Assembly (NCBI GenBank): GCA_902796265.1
Contig: CADBOG010000021.1
Span: 1-57,003 of the forward strand
DNA from: an uncultured Bacteroidota bacterium
Lineage (GTDB): Bacteria; Bacteroidota; Bacteroidia; Bacteroidales; P3
DNA length: 57,003 nucleotides
Direction of reading: 5' to 3'
Below the pieces are notes generated by a model, which did no database searches, was not told the DNA's origin, and saw only the letters and a program-made list of their open reading frames with translations. Positions 8,301-15,592 of this stretch are shown here, piece by piece (the stretch's first letter is position 1; every line of letters begins with the position of its first letter). The position numbers and the translations under genes are program-made.

Positions 8301-10092
8301 GTTTTATCGCCAGCGTATACAGCAAATCCATATCGTTGGCGAATATGCTAACATGATGTTGCAAGACTATGATGCGGCACTCAAGTTCGTCAGCGACTAC
8401 TTCTTGATGGATTATCGTCTCTTCGTCGGCAAATATTTCAAAGGTGAACGTCGCAATCAGATAACAAAAAATATTACCCCTGCCAAATATGAACAGATTT
8501 TCGGTTCCCTCAGCGAGCGGCAACGACAAATTATCGATGACAAGCAAAGTCGTTGCATCGTGGTGGCTGCCGGTCCTGGGAGTGGGAAGACACGGGTGCT
8601 GGTCAACAAGTTGGCGTCGCTTTTGTTGATGGAAGATGTGAAACATGAGCAACTGCTGATGCTCACCTTCTCGAGGGCAGCGGCTACGGAGTTCAAGAAG
8701 AGGCTCATCGATTTGGTAGGCAATGCAGCACATTTCGTGGATATAAAGACATTCCATTCTTACAGCTTCGACCTTCTAGGGCGTCAAGGCTCGCTCGAGG
8801 AGGCGGAAAGTGTGGTGCGGCGTGCTGCAGAGATGATTGAGAACGGTGATGTGGAGGAGAGTAAGATTGCCAAAAGTGTACTGGTCATTGATGAGGCTCA
8901 GGACATGAGCAGTGATGATTTCAGACTTGTCAAGGCATTGATGCAGAGCAACGAAGAAATGCGTGTTATTGCCGTGGGTGATGACGACCAAAACATTTAC
9001 GCATTTCGCGGCAGCGACTCTGCTTATCTGCGTTCGCTTATCAGCGAGCAGGGGGCAACACTATACGAACTGACAGATAACTATCGTTCTGACCGCTCGA
9101 TAGTTGATTATGCCAATAGGTTTGCTTTGCAGATTCCAAACCGCATGAAGCAGACTCCTATAGTTTCCGTAAGCCAAGAGGATGGTATGGTGGAAACAGC
9201 GGCTAATTATCAATCGTTTATTGATGATTTCCAGCTAAAAGGCTCCACTGCAGTCCTTACTATAACCAACGAGCAAACGCTCCAGGTGGCTCATATCCTT
9301 CGTCGACAGGGGAAGCATGTGCGTCTGATTCAGTCTACCGATGGCTTCAGATTTATCAACCTTGCCGAAGTCCGCTATTTCTTCAAGCAGATAGGTGAGA
9401 GCGAGGACGGAAGCATAAGTGGTAGGCAATGGGCGAAAGCCAAACAGCGTACGGAAGAGGCCTACTCTTCGAGCAGCTGCCTTGACGCTGTGCGACAGTT
9501 CTTTGCCGACTTCGAGGCTACACATAAGAGCTACTATCGAAGTGATTTGCGCGAGTTTGCACTTGAGTCGAGTATTGATGATTTTGTGGCGACAGAGGAC
9601 AACACCGTGTTTGTCAGTACTATCCATAAGGCCAAGGGTCGCGAGTTCGATACGGTGCATCTGTTGATGGGTGGCATACGTGAGATGGATGCCGACATGA
9701 GACGTGCCCTTTATGTCGGTATAACTCGTGCTAAGCATAATTTGTATATCTACAATGATACCTCGTTCCTTGCCAACCAGCCATCTATAGTGTTGTCTCT
9801 ATCGATGCGTGATGTGTGGCTCGATTATTTCCGCGATAACAAAGAGCAGGTGTTGTCTTTGCGTAGTGGCGACAAGTTGAGATATAGCAACGGTTTCTTT
9901 ATCACGGAGAATGGAGCTTACATCGGTAAATTATCCAAATCAATGGCAGAAAGGGTTGGTGATTACGAATCGAAGCGATATGCCATAACTGATGCAGAGG
10001 TGAGCTATATCCTTGCATGGCGACCTCGTGAAGAACCACAAGAACTGGCGGTTTGTCTTGCTAATCTGGTGCTAACAAAAGTGAATGGATAG
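5386..10092 (+). CDS. Exonuclease-RecQ-UvrD fusion helicase
   Basis: A 1568-aa DNA-processing protein combining three enzymes. Residues 1-~125: DnaQ-like 3'-5' exonuclease (FIDTE with D6/E8, GHNIINHDLKYLE, and NDAKKARELF in place of the last motif). Residues ~230-640: RecQ-type SF2 helicase with Walker A TGGGKS (286-291), DEAH (388-391) and QEAGRAGRD. Residues ~1040-1490: UvrD/Rep-type SF1 helicase with GPGSGKT (1063-1069), DEAQD (1169-1173), GDDDQNIYAFRG and STIHKAKGREFD. A CxxCxxC cluster (C233, C236, C239) lies before the RecQ core, whereas in ordinary RecQ the zinc site follows it. Large RecQ-annotated proteins of this kind exist in Bacteroidota; the pathway is uncertain (repair, or possibly defence). 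Its TAG is immediately followed by the ATG of the AlbA_2 gene. Confidence 0.9.
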   Translation: MIAFIDTEVDVNSKIVQDYGAVREDGAVLHTQSAREFEAFVSSCDTLCGHNIINHDLKYLEQSLSQTSLSEKTIIDTLQLSPLLFPKKPYHHLLKDDKLRIDEFNNPVNDAKKARELFHDEVEAWKNLPDELKAIYRILLCDEPDFEGFIKSVDGYGLVTNQSEIGVLVKNYFKGLICENSNIEAVTKHYPVELAYSLAIIGVDDQISMTPAWVMYNYPKVSNVMNFLRNIPCDGCDYCRRRLDSHSGLKEIFGFDEFRMFDGEPMQQNAVEAAIRGESLLTIFPTGGGKSLTFQLPALMAGRNTHGLTVVISPLQSLMKDQVDNLAERGISNVVTINGLLDPIERSVAIEQVADGSADILYIAPEMLRSKTIEQLLLSRNIVRFVIDEAHCFSAWGQDFRTDYLFIGDFIHDLQEKKRQKQPIPVSCFTATAKQKVVSDIRDYFQRKLGLSLKLFAANAERENLKYTVLHAETEEEKYTHLRSLIIGHNCPTIVYVSRTARTKSLADHLQCDGITALPFNGKMESAEKVSNQNAFMSGEVQVIVATSAFGMGVDKKDVGLVVHYDISDSLENYIQEAGRAGRDPQMQADCYVLYGDSDLDKHFLLLNQTKLSISEIQQVWKAIKELTAKRDRVSCSALEIARQAGWNEDDATIDIETRVKGAITALEEAGFVHRGNNAPHIFATAIMVKSMEEARSRLTASPLFDEPTRESAIRIIHSLISSKATASGRGAEAESRVDYLADILGMTKETVVRSVNLMRQDGILADAQDMKAFLDRANIIRGVDESLLLERFLLENIGEESRTFSYKQLNADAQAAGNTRCNVKKLRMLLHFLSTKRYIYKREHFMAGESVSVRLQVDRNSTIARFERRMNLCRYVAKAMEKMPSSSDNKMITFSMVELLGQYNKEMQGTMFGSGEEASLGEMEEALLYLSRMGLLKIEGGFMVIYNAMQLHRLVERRAHYGKEQYRLLDEFYRQRIQQIHIVGEYANMMLQDYDAALKFVSDYFLMDYRLFVGKYFKGERRNQITKNITPAKYEQIFGSLSERQRQIIDDKQSRCIVVAAGPGSGKTRVLVNKLASLLLMEDVKHEQLLMLTFSRAAATEFKKRLIDLVGNAAHFVDIKTFHSYSFDLLGRQGSLEEAESVVRRAAEMIENGDVEESKIAKSVLVIDEAQDMSSDDFRLVKALMQSNEEMRVIAVGDDDQNIYAFRGSDSAYLRSLISEQGATLYELTDNYRSDRSIVDYANRFALQIPNRMKQTPIVSVSQEDGMVETAANYQSFIDDFQLKGSTAVLTITNEQTLQVAHILRRQGKHVRLIQSTDGFRFINLAEVRYFFKQIGESEDGSISGRQWAKAKQRTEEAYSSSSCLDAVRQFFADFEATHKSYYRSDLREFALESSIDDFVATEDNTVFVSTIHKAKGREFDTVHLLMGGIREMDADMRRALYVGITRAKHNLYIYNDTSFLANQPSIVLSLSMRDVWLDYFRDNKEQVLSLRSGDKLRYSNGFFITENGAYIGKLSKSMAERVGDYESKRYAITDAEVSYILAWRPREEPQELAVCLANLVLTKVNG

Positions 10093-10752
10093 ATGGCAGG
10101 TGCTCGTAACATACAGGGTTTGTTGAAGGATGACAAACGGTTCATCCTCACTCTTATCGCTGAGGGTGAGCATCGTCAGCAGGACTTCAAGTATCGTGTT
10201 GATGATGCCCGTAAGCTTGCCAAGACGGTCTCGGCTTTTGCCAACACCGATGGTGGAAGACTGCTTATTGGCGTTCGCGATGATGGCGTGATTGTCGGGG
10301 TGCGTTCGGAGGAAGAGATATACGTTATGCACAAGGCTGCTGAAAGATATTGTCGGCCAGAAGTCAATATTCGTTTTGAGACTTACCGTGCTGATGGCCA
10401 TACTGTAGTGGTTGCCAATGTGCCGAAGAGTGACAGAGGCCCTATTTGCGCTCAAGATGAGGATGACCGCATGCACGCCTATATCCGCATAAACGACGAG
10501 AATATTGTGGCATCACCTGTCTTGTTTGCACTCTGGAAGGAGTCGCAGAAACCTCAAGGGGCGATGATTCACCTCGATGATGATATCCGCAAGTTGATTG
10601 GTGTGATGGAAGGGAGGCAGACACTCAGACAGATTGTCGGTCGCTCGAAACTGCCAAGACATAAAGTGGTCACTCTGTTGGCACATCTTATCCGTTTCGG
10701 AACGGTAAAGTGGGAGTATAGCGAGCAGGAATTCTGGTTTGGGATGGATTAA
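10093..10752 (+). CDS. AlbA_2 (Schlafen-type) domain protein
   Basis: A 219-aa protein whose first ~130 residues form an AlbA_2/Schlafen-like domain: QDFKYRVDDARKLAKTVSAF, ANTDGGRLLIGVRDDGVIVG, and VVVANVPKS. Such domains occur in putative nucleic-acid-binding or nuclease-related regulators. The C-terminal third (LIGVMEGRQTLRQIVGRSKLP ...) resembles a small helix-turn-helix. The ATG abuts the TAG of the helicase gene (TAGATG), so the two are almost certainly co-transcribed and translationally coupled, arguing for a joint role. Function otherwise unknown. Confidence 0.8.
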   Translation: MAGARNIQGLLKDDKRFILTLIAEGEHRQQDFKYRVDDARKLAKTVSAFANTDGGRLLIGVRDDGVIVGVRSEEEIYVMHKAAERYCRPEVNIRFETYRADGHTVVVANVPKSDRGPICAQDEDDRMHAYIRINDENIVASPVLFALWKESQKPQGAMIHLDDDIRKLIGVMEGRQTLRQIVGRSKLPRHKVVTLLAHLIRFGTVKWEYSEQEFWFGMD

Positions 10753-10781
10753 TGAAAATAAGCTTGCGATAAAAGTAGATG

Positions 10782-11600
10782 CTACTTTCCGACATTGGGA
10801 GACGTCTTGCAGCAATGTTCAAGCACTAAACCAGCGAGCATGAATCCAAATATGGCCGTGATGTGAGCCGTTGTGCCATTGATTTGGGCTTTTGATGAGC
10901 ACCACTCGTGATTGAGCAGCGAGGGGTCGCCAGGTCCCATCTGGGATTTAGGGCACATGCAATGCTCGGTGCCGCAAGTGGCATTGTGACCGCGATTGGC
11001 GAGTAGTTCGTCGCTATAGATGCATTGGAATTTATGTTTGGGGTATTCTTTCAACGCTTTGAACTTCTTTCGTAAGGCGCGCGCCAACGGGTCACCCTGA
11101 ACCTTCCAAAACTCGGTGACCTTGATGCGTGTGGGGTCCATCTTCAAGGCGGCTCCCATCGAAGAGAACAATGTCGCCTTTGTACGACAAGCCATCAGTA
11201 TGAGAAGCGCTTTATCCTTTAGAGAATCGATAGCATCTATTATATAATCGTAGCTGTCGAGGTTGAACTCCTCGGCTGTATCTTGTGTGAAGATCTTTTG
11301 CAATGCTGTGATTTCGGCCGTTGGGTTTATTGTGAGCAGACGCTCCTTGAGGGCTTCTACTTTCACTTGACCAATGGTTTTGGTTGTCGCCATAAGCTGG
11401 CGGTTGATGTTGGTGATGCAGACGCGGTCGCTATCAACTATGGTAAGATGTCTGATGCCGCTGCGCACAAGGCTTTCGGCACACCATGACCCAACACCAC
11501 CAACTCCGAATATAATCACGTGTTTGCTGCCGATGTGCTCCATCGTCTCCTCGCCCAGCAATAGCTCCGAGCGTCTGAATATGGCTTTGTCAATAGTCAT
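10782..11600 (-). CDS. tcdA: tRNA threonylcarbamoyladenosine dehydratase TcdA
   Basis: E1-like (ThiF/MoeB fold) enzyme that uses ATP to convert t6A37 of tRNA to the cyclic form ct6A. 272 aa. The nucleotide loop GVGGVGSW is at residues 32-39, followed by VDSDRVCITNINRQ, which is typical of TcdA rather than MoeB. The C-terminal third has paired cysteines (CGTEHCMCPKS). It converges with the AlbA_2 gene and diverges from the thioesterase gene. Confidence 0.92.
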   Translation of the reverse strand: MTIDKAIFRRSELLLGEETMEHIGSKHVIIFGVGGVGSWCAESLVRSGIRHLTIVDSDRVCITNINRQLMATTKTIGQVKVEALKERLLTINPTAEITALQKIFTQDTAEEFNLDSYDYIIDAIDSLKDKALLILMACRTKATLFSSMGAALKMDPTRIKVTEFWKVQGDPLARALRKKFKALKEYPKHKFQCIYSDELLANRGHNATCGTEHCMCPKSQMGPGDPSLLNHEWCSSKAQINGTTAHITAIFGFMLAGLVLEHCCKTSPNVGK

Positions 11601-11747
11601 TGTGTTTTGTCAACGGTTCAATGATTAACGAGAATGATTCGTATTTATTGTGGCATTTGTCAGTAAAAGATTTTCTGAACAGAGTGCAATAATGATAATG
11701 GTATTGCGTTTATTATTGCAAGTGTGCAGTTGTACACAATGAATGCC

Positions 11748-12161
11748 ATGAATATTCAGGAAATATTGAATCGTAATGATAGGTTTGCGGCTGCGGTTGG
11801 ATGCAGGATTACCGAAGTCGACGAACAGCATGCCGTCGCTGAGATGAGGGTGCGAAAAGAGCACCTTAATGCTGGCAACGTGTGTCAAGGTGGAGCCCTG
11901 TTCACACTTGCCGATTTGGCTATGGCTGCATTGATGAACAACAGTGGCCAACTTACGTTCGGCATCAGTAGCAACGTCATCTTTGTGTCGAGCGCAAAGG
12001 AGGGTGATGTGTTGAGGGCGGAGGCCGTAAGTGTTGCTGACCATTCGAAGATACCTTCCATAGAGGTAAAGGTGACCAACCAGGAGGGGCGACTTGTCTG
12101 TCATGTCACAGGAATTGGATATCGCAAAAGCGTTTCGCTGCCGACCGAGGACTTGAATTAA
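11748..12161 (+). CDS. PaaI-family (hotdog) acyl-CoA thioesterase
   Basis: A 137-aa single hotdog-fold protein of the PaaI type, likely hydrolysing acyl-CoA thioesters. The conserved core is HLNAGNVCQGGALFTLADLA, followed by FGISSNVIFVSSAKEGDVL. I chose ATG 11748, where family similarity (NIQEILNRNDRFAAAVGC) starts. In-frame ATG 11739 and GTG 11724 are also possible and would add 3 or 8 residues. The vsr gene follows after 3 bp, suggesting co-transcription. True substrate unknown. Confidence 0.85.
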   Translation: MNIQEILNRNDRFAAAVGCRITEVDEQHAVAEMRVRKEHLNAGNVCQGGALFTLADLAMAALMNNSGQLTFGISSNVIFVSSAKEGDVLRAEAVSVADHSKIPSIEVKVTNQEGRLVCHVTGIGYRKSVSLPTEDLN

Positions 12162-12164
12162 CCT

Positions 12165-12707
12165 ATGACCGACAGGATGACACCCGAACAGAGGCATCGC
12201 TGTATGTCTCATATTCGTAGCAGAGATACCAAACCCGAGCTGCGTGTGAGACGATGGCTGTGGTCGCATGGTTACAGATATCGGTTGAATGTTAAGTCTG
12301 TGCCAGGTAAACCCGATATTGTTATGCGTACTTATAGAACCGCGATATTTGTGAACGGGTGTTTCTGGCATGGGCATGATGTGGTAGTGCCACAATTGAG
12401 CGGCTGCAATTTGGTGGTTAATAGCGATTGCTGCAAGATACCAACGACCAACAGAGAATTTTGGTTGGCAAAGATTAGGCGCAACCAGGAGCGTGACCAA
12501 AGAAACTACGCTTTGTTGCGAGACAACGGATGGCAAGTGGTTGTGATTTGGGAGTGCCAGCTGAAGACTGCTGTCATTGAACATACTATGCGAGAAGTGG
12601 AGGTGAAGCTCAACGACAACTTGTTATCTCTATACAAAAGACGCACACCCAAGCCTTACAGAGAAGAGCAGGGGCAGATACAGACAGCAGCCGAGGATGA
12701 TATTTGA
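12165..12707 (+). CDS. vsr: Very short patch repair endonuclease Vsr
   Basis: DNA mismatch endonuclease that nicks next to T-G mismatches formed by deamination of 5-methylcytosine. 180 aa. Visible family motifs: MTPEQRHRCMSHIRSRDTKP, the catalytic-Asp segment VPGKPDIV, NGCFWHGH and PTTNREFWLAKI, and IWECQL near the end. A C-terminal tail of about 40 residues goes beyond the usual core. Vsr genes usually sit beside a cytosine-5 methyltransferase; none is in this window, so this copy is orphaned. It lies 3 bp after the thioesterase gene. Confidence 0.93.
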   Translation: MTDRMTPEQRHRCMSHIRSRDTKPELRVRRWLWSHGYRYRLNVKSVPGKPDIVMRTYRTAIFVNGCFWHGHDVVVPQLSGCNLVVNSDCCKIPTTNREFWLAKIRRNQERDQRNYALLRDNGWQVVVIWECQLKTAVIEHTMREVEVKLNDNLLSLYKRRTPKPYREEQGQIQTAAEDDI

Positions 12708-12796
12708 AGCAAATCTGGCTGCTATGGCCGCAACCAATGTGGAATGAACCATTTTTTTGGGAATAGTGATACAAACAAAAAATAAGTGTAGTTCTT

Positions 12797-13066
12797 ATGA
12801 AACATATACAATATCCAACTCAGGGCACTTGCTCGGTACTTATAGATGTTACCGCTGACGAGAATGATGTTATCCAACAGGTTTTCTTCCTAGGCGGATG
12901 TAATGGCAACCTGCAGGGAATCAGTCGGCTGGTTGAAGGACAGAAGATAGATGATGTTATCAGTCGCTTGGATGGAATACGTTGTGGAGGCAAGATGACA
13001 TCCTGTCCCGATCAGCTTTGTCAGGCGTTGAAAAAACTGAAAAATGCACCATATTGTGAAGAATAA
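12797..13066 (+). CDS. TSCPD domain protein (TIGR03905-like)
   Basis: An 89-aa protein made of a single TSCPD domain. The characteristic TSCPDQLCQAL segment lies near residues 74-84, with GGCNGNLQGISRL earlier. The same fold occurs at the C-terminus of some class II ribonucleotide reductases; the stand-alone form has no known function. Conserved Cys residues suggest metal binding (inference). It follows vsr by 89 bp with no visible promoter. Confidence 0.85.
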   Translation: MKHIQYPTQGTCSVLIDVTADENDVIQQVFFLGGCNGNLQGISRLVEGQKIDDVISRLDGIRCGGKMTSCPDQLCQALKKLKNAPYCEE

Positions 13067-13180
13067 GATTGAAGTTGTTGCAGCTGTCATCCCAAAGGAT
13101 GGTCGCCTTTTCGCTACGCAAAGGGGATATGGTGAAATGAAGCTAAATGCAATTTTTTTTCGTGATTCAAAGATTTGTTG

Positions 13181-13188
13181 TATTTTTG
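13181..13188 (+). promoter_or_regulatory. -7 promoter element of the rhodanese gene
   Basis: TATTTTTG fits TAnnTTTG, 20 bp before the ATG at 13208. No clear TTG is found 19 bp upstream. Confidence 0.55.
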
Positions 13189-13207
13189 CAAAAAATAACG
13201 GAACGAT

Positions 13208-13627
13208 ATGAAACGAATAATAATGATGCTTATGTTTGCGGCTATGGCCGCTGGATGCGGGTTCGCACAAAACGAGAAGTCTGTAAAGGATGCTGGCAAT
13301 GACTCTGTTGCTGGTAGTGTTGTGACTGTTGGCGTGGAGAAGTTTACCAATTTTATTAGGCAAAAGGACGTTCTGTTGATTGATGTGAGGACGCCAAAAG
13401 AGTATGCCGAAGGACATATCTACGGAGCACAAAATATCGACGTGAATGCCGAAGATTTTGCTGAACGAATAAAGAATATTGAGGGAAAAGTTGCCGTTTA
13501 TTGCCGTGGTGGTAAGCGCAGCTTGAAGGCTGCCGAGATGCTTGCTGCACAAGGTTGTACGGTGTATAACCTAAGAGGCGGCATCCTCGCTTGGAGCAAG
13601 AACTGGTGGACTCCCGATAAGGATTAA
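13208..13627 (+). CDS. Rhodanese-domain lipoprotein
   Basis: A 139-aa exported sulfurtransferase-like protein. A signal sequence with lipobox (MAAGC) would anchor it to a membrane through the Cys at about residue 17. The single rhodanese domain has LLIDVRTPKEYAEGHI and the active-site loop CRGGKRS with a catalytic Cys. It may handle sulfane sulfur in the periplasm, but the donor and acceptor are unknown. It converges with tatC, the two stops being 2 bp apart. Confidence 0.9.
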   Translation: MKRIIMMLMFAAMAAGCGFAQNEKSVKDAGNDSVAGSVVTVGVEKFTNFIRQKDVLLIDVRTPKEYAEGHIYGAQNIDVNAEDFAERIKNIEGKVAVYCRGGKRSLKAAEMLAAQGCTVYNLRGGILAWSKNWWTPDKD

Positions 13628-13629
13628 TC

Positions 13630-14385
13630 CTAGTTCGCTTTTTGCTCTACATGCTTGACTACGAGTCGGGAGAATTCGTATAGGAGGTAGAGAGGAAGAG
13701 CGACGAGGCACATGGTAAAGACGTCGGTAGAGGGGGTGATGAAAGCCGCTAAGGTAAGTGAGGCGACAATTACAATTTTACGGAAACGGACAAGAAGAGA
13801 TGCTTTGAGTACTCCTATTCGTGCAAAGAAATAGGCTACTATGGGCATTTCGAAAACGAGTCCAAGACTGAGCATCAGGCCATTGAAGGTGCTGATGTAG
13901 GAATTGAGTGATATCTGGTTAGTGACTTCTGGACTTACCTGATAGTTGCCCAAGAAATTGAATGTGAGCGGAAATATAAGGAAATATGATAGTGCCAACC
14001 CGATGAAAAATTGTAGGAAGAAGGCAATAACAGCAACGACTGCAGGCTTGCGTTCGCTCGAATAAAGGGCTGGCGAGACAAAAAACCATATTTCTGTAAG
14101 CAGATAGGGAAGGGCTATGATTATTGCTAGATAGAAAGAGACGCTGAGGTGAGTCATCAGCTGTGAGGCGAGATTGATGTTGATGAGGTTGACTTGCGAC
14201 ACTTGAGGGCAGAGGGCAGCTATGCCGACGAGGTCGGAGAGGCGGCACATCGCACGGTAGGTGACGAAATCGGGTCGCGTGGGAGCAAATATTATGCTGC
14301 CAAATACGAAATCTTTGAAAGTGAAAATGATGACGGCAAGAATGACTACCACAGCAAGGCTGCGGATAATCATCCAGCGCATCAC
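13630..14385 (-). CDS. tatC: Sec-independent translocase subunit TatC (start uncertain)
   Basis: Multi-spanning core subunit of the twin-arginine translocase, which binds the RR signal of folded substrates. 251 aa are given from GTG 14385. Homology clearly continues upstream in frame: the codons before GTG read SFWSHLE, matching the conserved cytoplasmic N-terminus of TatC (FWxHLxxLR). No ATG, GTG or TTG exists in that extension, which stays open to 14529. An ATT at 14452-14454 would give 274 aa, a normal TatC length. Alternatives are +1 frameshifting out of tatA, real truncation, or a sequence error. Hydrophobic segments and the IIFAPTRPDFVTYR and PxLLTEIWFFVSPALY motifs support the identity. 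Confidence 0.92.
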   Translation of the reverse strand: MMRWMIIRSLAVVVILAVIIFTFKDFVFGSIIFAPTRPDFVTYRAMCRLSDLVGIAALCPQVSQVNLININLASQLMTHLSVSFYLAIIIALPYLLTEIWFFVSPALYSSERKPAVVAVIAFFLQFFIGLALSYFLIFPLTFNFLGNYQVSPEVTNQISLNSYISTFNGLMLSLGLVFEMPIVAYFFARIGVLKASLLVRFRKIVIVASLTLAAFITPSTDVFTMCLVALPLYLLYEFSRLVVKHVEQKAN

Positions 14386-14479
14386 TTCAAGATGGCTCCA
14401 AAAACTTGTCTGATTGCTTGATTGTTCGATAGCGTGTGAGCTTGAATTAGGAATCGCTTGCGATAGGGCGGATTCCTGA

Positions 14480-14689
14480 TTATTTCTGTTCGTTAGACTT
14501 GTCGGTATCGAGCTCTTTGGTGGTCTCTTTTATTTCGTTCTCGACTCCGTTGACGGCATTTTTGTATTCTTTGACGCCTTTGCCGAGACCTCGCATGAGT
14601 TCGGGGATTTTCTTGCCCCCAAAGAGGATGAGGACGATGACGAGGATGACGATGATTTCGGTTCCACCGATGATTCCAAGTAGGTGCAT
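14480..14689 (-). CDS. tatA: Twin-arginine translocase subunit TatA/E
   Basis: A 69-aa pore-forming Tat subunit. One N-terminal transmembrane helix is followed by LFGGKKIPELMRGLGKGVKEYK, the hallmark hinge and amphipathic helix, then a charged tail. It lies directly upstream of tatC, whose apparent coding frame continues into the tatA 3' end in the +1 frame. No tatB is present, as usual in Bacteroidota. Confidence 0.95.
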   Translation of the reverse strand: MHLLGIIGGTEIIVILVIVLILFGGKKIPELMRGLGKGVKEYKNAVNGVENEIKETTKELDTDKSNEQK

Positions 14690-14717
14690 TATGATATGGT
14701 TTTGGGTTTTTAGGTAA

Positions 14718-15470
14718 TTAGATTTCTTTGGGCTTGATGGCAGTTTGGGTTTGCATGATTTCCTGCATCATTTCGATGGAGCGTGGGTTGTTGGTATTGT
14801 CGCGTTCGAATCGCGGTATTGTGGATGCAACCATAAATATCGCGAATCCGATAAGTATGAGTCCCAGGCACTTGTTGAAGATGTTAAGAAACCGGAAAGT
14901 TATGATGCGTCGCAGGAGTGAGGCGAGCTTGCATTTAAGGATATCCATGCTGAGTGTGGTGCAGAGGACGCCACCGAAGAAGAGGTAGCGCTGGCCAAGT
15001 GATATTTCGCTATCGCCGCAGATGACGATGGTAATCATCGTTGCCCAATATATCCAGATGAGGGGGTTGAAGAAGTTGAGGGAGAGCCCACGGAAGTAGA
15101 CGGTGAGGTGCGACGGGAGCATGAGGGGGCGGAGCGAAATCCTCTCGTTTTCACCAATTTCGGCTGCCCTTTTCGTCTTGATAAGCATGGTGTAGAGACC
15201 AAATCCGGCGACAACACAGGCGCCTACGTAGATGACCCATCGGTTGTTGAGGATGGATATCATATCTTCCATCGGTATGTTGTTGGAAATGAGTAGCAGT
15301 ATGGCGACAACGAGTATGTCGCTTGTGCTCACACCATAGGCGAAGTAGACGGAATTGCGGAAGCCGTAGTGAATGCTCGCCTGTATCTGTGAGAAGAATG
15401 CAGGTCCGAAGCTGAAGAAGAGCGAGAGGGCAATGCCGCCCAATATGCCTAGTAAAAAGAATACCATCAA
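14718..15470 (-). CDS. LysE-family transporter
   Basis: A 250-aa inner-membrane protein with about six hydrophobic segments, of the LysE/RhtB exporter family (amino acid or small-molecule efflux). Supporting motifs are LSFFSFGPAFFSQIQ-like N-terminal sequence, ILVVAILLLIS, and LNFFNPLIWIYWATM in the second half, the usual NP helix of the family. It lies 28 bp upstream of tatA on the same strand. Substrate cannot be told. Confidence 0.85.
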   Translation of the reverse strand: MMVFFLLGILGGIALSLFFSFGPAFFSQIQASIHYGFRNSVYFAYGVSTSDILVVAILLLISNNIPMEDMISILNNRWVIYVGACVVAGFGLYTMLIKTKRAAEIGENERISLRPLMLPSHLTVYFRGLSLNFFNPLIWIYWATMITIVICGDSEISLGQRYLFFGGVLCTTLSMDILKCKLASLLRRIITFRFLNIFNKCLGLILIGFAIFMVASTIPRFERDNTNNPRSIEMMQEIMQTQTAIKPKEI

Positions 15471-15580
15471 TAGAGTAGTAAGATGTGTTTTATAAGAGTG
15501 AGTTATTGGTTCAACATGAAATCTTAAACTGATTTAACGCAAAAATAAATGTATTATTATATCGAATGCAAAAAAAAGTG

Positions 15581-15588
15581 TAAGTTTG
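15581..15588 (+). promoter_or_regulatory. -7 element placed for near-leaderless transcription
   Basis: TAAGTTTG fits TAnnTTTG, but the ATG of the next gene is at 15593, only 4 nt after it. Transcription from here would begin at or within a base or two of the start codon. Confidence 0.5.
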
Positions 15589-15592
15589 CATC

